Origin: Virgibacillus sp. 7505
Lineage (GTDB): Bacteria > Bacillota > Bacilli > Bacillales > Amphibacillaceae
Length of the DNA stretch: 64,000 bases
Direction: 5' to 3'
NCBI RefSeq assembly: GCF_002272135.1
Contig: NZ_NPBF01000018.1
Span: 186,001-250,000 of the forward strand
A program made the position numbers and the translations under genes. Shown here piece after piece: positions 61,306 to 64,000 of this stretch. The notes below the pieces were generated by a model. That model had not been told where the DNA came from. It made no database searches and saw only the letters and a list, made by a program, of their open reading frames with translations. Numbering within the stretch: the first letter of the stretch is position 1; the number at the start of each line of letters is the position of its first letter.

Positions 61306-61453
61306 ATGCTTTCTCCGCACTTGCAATAGCTTGTTCTATCAGAAGGATATCATCATGAATTAGACTGCGAATTTGCGGTTCAGGACATCGTTTAAACTCG
61401 TCTTCAAGTCTTTTTAGTTCGGCGTAGAATATATCCATTTCTGTAAAGTCCAC
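61304..61453 (-). CDS. 49-residue acidic helical protein
   Basis: The frame starts with GTG at 61453, five bases after the strong site TTGGAGGCAG, and runs to TAA beside the nrnB terminator. It reads MDFTEMDIFYAELKRLEDEF then KRCPEPQIRSLIHDDILLIE and QAIASAEKA: two amphipathic helices, one Cys, no membrane segment. The good ribosome site and terminator support a real gene. I do not recognise it; a helical-hairpin partner protein (Spo0E-like in size but lacking its SQELD motif) is one possibility. Confidence 0.65.
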   Translation of the reverse strand: MDFTEMDIFYAELKRLEDEFKRCPEPQIRSLIHDDILLIEQAIASAEKA

Positions 61454-61535
61454 GATTACTGCCTCCAAATGGCTTTTTTACTTATATATGCCGAATGCAG
61501 CAGAAAATATACATCTTATGTAATATTATTTATAG

Positions 61536-61564
61536 TTGTTGCCACAAAAGAACTATGGTAGAAT
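61536..61564 (+). promoter_or_regulatory. Sigma-A promoter of brnQ
   Basis: TTGTTG, 17 bases, TAGAAT. The leader of about 85 bases is very AT-rich and contains TTCTAATTA and TAATTAGAA as an inverted repeat (about 61584-61624). Confidence 0.6.
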
Positions 61565-61653
61565 CTCTAACAAGGTTTAAATATTCTAATTATTTTTCTC
61601 TTTTAAATTATCTGATTAATTAGAAATCGTAGTTCATCTTGGAGGTATACACT

Positions 61654-63003
61654 GTGAAAAAATCTATTCCGTTTTCTTATGTTATCGTAACAGGTTTCAT
61701 GTTATTTGCATTATTTTTTGGAGCGGGTAATTTAATCTTCCCTGCTTTGCTCGGTCAAAGTTCCGGAACGAATGTATTAACCGCAAATCTAGGGTTCATT
61801 GTCACCGGCGTAGGCTTGCCGCTGCTAGGGATATTGGCTTTTGGTTTCTCTGGTAAGAATGATTTGCAGGATTTAGCCAGCCGGGTTCATCCTGTATTCG
61901 GCTATGTGTTCACAATCGTTCTGTATTTATCTATTGGTCCGCTTTTTGCATTGCCGCGTACAGGTACTGTATCATTTGAAATTGGCATTCAGCCATTCTT
62001 AACTGGTGATCCCGGACCATGGCCATTGATCATATATTCGATCTTATTCTTCGGAATTACTTGTTTCTTTTCTTTGAAACCAGCCAAGATTGTCGATATA
62101 GTCGGTAAATACTTGACACCTGCTTTGCTCATTGCCATAGCAGTATTGATCATTACTGTACTTGTCAACCCGATAGGCAGTCCTCAGGAACCAACGGAAG
62201 CGTACAGCAGCAACGCTTTCTTCAAAGGATTCCAGGAAGGCTACTTGACAATGGATACATTGGCAGCGTTCGTCTTTGGTATCATAGTCATCAATTCCGT
62301 GAAAAATATCGGAGTCACCGATCGTAAAGCAATTCTCGGATTTACATGGAAAGCCGGCTTAATAGCAGCAGCACTTCTTGCTTTGATCTACACTTCCATT
62401 TCCTACCTTGGTGCAACCAGTGTAGCTGGAATTGGCTTACTGGATAACGGCGGTGCCGTACTGGCGGGAGTTTCTGAAGTGTACTATGGAAGACTTGGTA
62501 ATGTTTTGCTTGGATTGATTGTACTAGGCGCCTGTTTGACGACAAGTATCGGTTTGGTTACTGCTTGCAGCAGTTACTTCAGCCGTCTGCTTCCTAAAGT
62601 TTCTTATTCAGTTATCGCTATAGTACTTTCTCTATTTAGTACAGTCGTTGCAAATGCTGGTTTGGCTAACATCATCACCTTCAGCGTACCAGTTTTGACT
62701 ATCATTTATCCGCTGGCAATCGTCTTGATCTTCCTGACTTTCCTGCATGATGCTTTTGCTGGAAGCAGAGCTGTTTACTTAATCAGTTTGCTTTTCACTT
62801 TCGCTGTCAGCTTGATGGAAGGATTGAATGCTGCGAAACTTCCTATACCAGGAGTACAGAACTTCCTAACAGATAATCTGCCAATGTACAGTCTTGGTCT
62901 TGGCTGGTTAATACCAGCAATTGTTGGAGCACTTATCGGGTACGTGATTTACCTAGTCACTAAACCAAGTCAAAATGAAATCAGAAAAGCGGATGCAAGA
63001 TAA
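61654..63003 (+). CDS. brnQ: Branched-chain amino acid transporter BrnQ
   Basis: Sodium-coupled importer of leucine, isoleucine and valine (LIVCS family). The 449-residue protein has 12 predicted spans and the family signatures FMLFALFFGAGNLIFPALLG, LSIGPLFALPRTGTVSFE, AFVFGIIVINSVKNIG and CLTTSIGLVTACSSYFS. GTG at 61654 lies eight bases after GGAGG. In Bacillus this gene type is often CodY-controlled; candidate half-matching sites are in the leader but are not convincing. It ends at a strong terminator. Confidence 0.95.
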   Translation: MKKSIPFSYVIVTGFMLFALFFGAGNLIFPALLGQSSGTNVLTANLGFIVTGVGLPLLGILAFGFSGKNDLQDLASRVHPVFGYVFTIVLYLSIGPLFALPRTGTVSFEIGIQPFLTGDPGPWPLIIYSILFFGITCFFSLKPAKIVDIVGKYLTPALLIAIAVLIITVLVNPIGSPQEPTEAYSSNAFFKGFQEGYLTMDTLAAFVFGIIVINSVKNIGVTDRKAILGFTWKAGLIAAALLALIYTSISYLGATSVAGIGLLDNGGAVLAGVSEVYYGRLGNVLLGLIVLGACLTTSIGLVTACSSYFSRLLPKVSYSVIAIVLSLFSTVVANAGLANIITFSVPVLTIIYPLAIVLIFLTFLHDAFAGSRAVYLISLLFTFAVSLMEGLNAAKLPIPGVQNFLTDNLPMYSLGLGWLIPAIVGALIGYVIYLVTKPSQNEIRKADAR

Positions 63004-63035
63004 TATGACATTGCATCAGTAAGAATGGAATAAAT

Positions 63036-63071
63036 GAAAACCGCCTGGAACTTATCCAGGCGGTTTTTTTG
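63036..63071. terminator. Terminator of brnQ (also serves the HD-GYP gene)
   Basis: AAAACCGCCTGGA, loop ACTTA, TCCAGGCGGTTTT with T-run; the A-rich left side suggests function in both directions. Confidence 0.92.
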
Positions 63072-63075
63072 ACTA

Positions 63076-64000
63076 TTACATATCATCTGTATTTGGGAAT
63101 AATCGAAGATCATAAGAACAATTTTCAAGAATCTCGATAAATATATCGACGATATCCGTATCGAAAAGACTGCCTTTGCAGCGAATCAATTCAGCTGCGG
63201 CATCCCGGACTGACATACCTTCACTGTATGTGCGATCAGTAGTCATTGCGTCAAACGCATCTGCCACGCCGACGATGCGGGCAAATAAAGGTATCTCTTC
63301 CCCTTTTAACTGCTTTGGATATCCGCTGCCATCCATCCTTTCATGATGGAGCATCGCTGTATCAATCGATTTCTGAAAGAAGCGGTTCGGCTGGATGGCG
63401 GACAGTATACGGGCACCTATTTCGGTATGCGTCTTCATAAGCTCGTACTCGCTTTCGGTAAGTCCAGTTGACTTCCGCAGAATTCGATCTTCAATACCGA
63501 TTTTCCCTATATCGTGTAAGATAGCAGCCTGGTATAGCTCGAAGCACATTTGGTCATCGAGCTTCATTCTTTTTCCGATCAGCCAGGCATAGCGGGCTAC
63601 TCTCTCTGAATGTCCTTTTGTAAGCGGGTCACGCGCATCCAGTGCTTCTGCAAGCATACGAATCATACTGACAAACATCTTATACAGTTCATCGTACATT
63701 TGACTGTTATACATAGCTAAGGCTGACTGCTCCGCCAATATCACAGCAAGCTCCCTGTCTCGAGTATCGAAGTGGCTTCCGTTTTCTTTATCCATGAGTT
63801 GAATGGCACCTAAAACTTGCCCTTTTGCCTGAAGTGGAACAGTAAGTATGGTGGTAGCAAGGCTGGGATATGCTACAGAGCTGTCGATAACACTTTCCGT
63901 ATCTGTTATCAATTCTGCCTTGCCAGTCATCATCACTTTTCCAACGATGCCTTCCCCATCTGATAAGGTTTGCTTTGGCAATGAATCAATCGGAATTCCG
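63076..64000 (-). CDS. GAF/HD-GYP domain protein, N-terminus beyond window edge
   Basis: At least 308 C-terminal residues are present; the minus-strand frame stays open through 64000 (a TTG at 63981 continues upstream as GIPIDS), so the true start is outside. A GAF-type sensor half (LSDGEGIVGKVMMTGKAELI; VPLQAKGQVLGAIQLMDKEN) precedes an HD-GYP domain: LTKGHSERVARYAWLIGK, ILHDIGKIGI, the His pair in MLHHERMDGSGYP and VADAFDAMTTDRTY. The GYP triad (SGYP) is intact, so it may hydrolyse a cyclic dinucleotide or related phosphodiester. Neighbours give no further hint. Confidence 0.85.
   Translation of the reverse strand, partial: GIPIDSLPKQTLSDGEGIVGKVMMTGKAELITDTESVIDSSVAYPSLATTILTVPLQAKGQVLGAIQLMDKENGSHFDTRDRELAVILAEQSALAMYNSQMYDELYKMFVSMIRMLAEALDARDPLTKGHSERVARYAWLIGKRMKLDDQMCFELYQAAILHDIGKIGIEDRILRKSTGLTESEYELMKTHTEIGARILSAIQPNRFFQKSIDTAMLHHERMDGSGYPKQLKGEEIPLFARIVGVADAFDAMTTDRTYSEGMSVRDAAAELIRCKGSLFDTDIVDIFIEILENCSYDLRLFPNTDDM

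Noticed and set aside
61584-61624. CodY boxes upstream of brnQ
   Set aside because: AATATTCTAATTATT and AATTATCTGATTAAT each differ from the CodY consensus at about four positions, which is expected by chance in DNA this AT-rich.
61454-61653. T-box leader for brnQ
   Set aside because: The space between promoter and gene is only about 85 bases and has no T-box sequence or terminator hairpin.

Overview
The window looks like chromosome of a spore-forming, probably halotolerant and pigmented member of the Bacillaceae. The evidence is gene order (ponA-recU, yppC, yppE, cotD, ypsA, gpsB, rnpB, rlmL, as around B. subtilis recU-rnpB), sporulation genes with recognisable sigma-G, sigma-K and sigma-E promoters, and a C30 carotenoid operon. 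Terribacillus is a plausible genus, but this is inference from memory of the family. No tRNA, rRNA, insertion sequence, prophage or CRISPR array was seen.

Layout. 1-3.6 kb: ponA (cut by the left edge) and recU on the minus strand, yppC, a spore protein gene sspM, a small unknown gene, yppE and cdd. 3.7-12.6 kb: a tightly coupled eight-gene carotenoid operon (three CrtN-type oxidoreductases, CrtM, a CruF-like protein, an acyltransferase, a glycosyltransferase and Fni) behind a near-consensus sigma-B promoter. 12.6-17.4 kb: cotD, ypsA, gpsB, the RNase P RNA gene, rlmL and an M32 carboxypeptidase. 17.4-23.5 kb: a lipoprotein, an RNase H-like gene, a queuosine-precursor transporter, a cold-shock gene with a structured leader, then yunF, ypgQ, thyA, dfrA and small genes. 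23.6-27.7 kb: an unusual coupled triad of a PlsY-type acyltransferase, a GNAT-aminotransferase fusion and an LtaS-type enzyme. 27.8-35.4 kb: the cystine symporter tcyP, a divergent SOS gene pair with a LexA box in each promoter, a YqcI/YcgG protein and sbcDC. 35.5-45.1 kb: yqfQ-like, msrAB, terC, an AbrB-family permease, a phosphatase, an M14 peptidase, a ferredoxin and two FAD-Rieske paralogues flanking acylphosphatase. 45.2-48.7 kb: a two-gene sulfolipid operon (sqdB, sqdX-like) and a quinone reductase-like gene. 48.7-53.2 kb: nagZ-namZ muropeptide salvage between two long AT-rich gaps. 53.2-58 kb: a VmlR-like ABC-F resistance gene with a leader attenuator, and an M20 hydrolase with two membrane proteins. 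58-64 kb: a SpoVB-like flippase with a sigma-E promoter, nrnB, a 49-residue gene, brnQ and an HD-GYP gene cut by the right edge.

Themes. Envelope chemistry recurs: carotenoid glyco-ester, sulfolipid, the PlsY/GNAT-aminotransferase/LtaS triad, and peptidoglycan synthesis and salvage. Stress biology is the second theme: sigma-B pigment, LexA pair, sbcDC, msrAB, cold shock and antibiotic-inducible ABC-F. The best candidates for undescribed biology are the 23.6-27.7 kb triad, the SOS divergon, the sulfolipid pair in a non-phototroph, and the vmlR leader whose upstream reading frame runs in frame into the gene.
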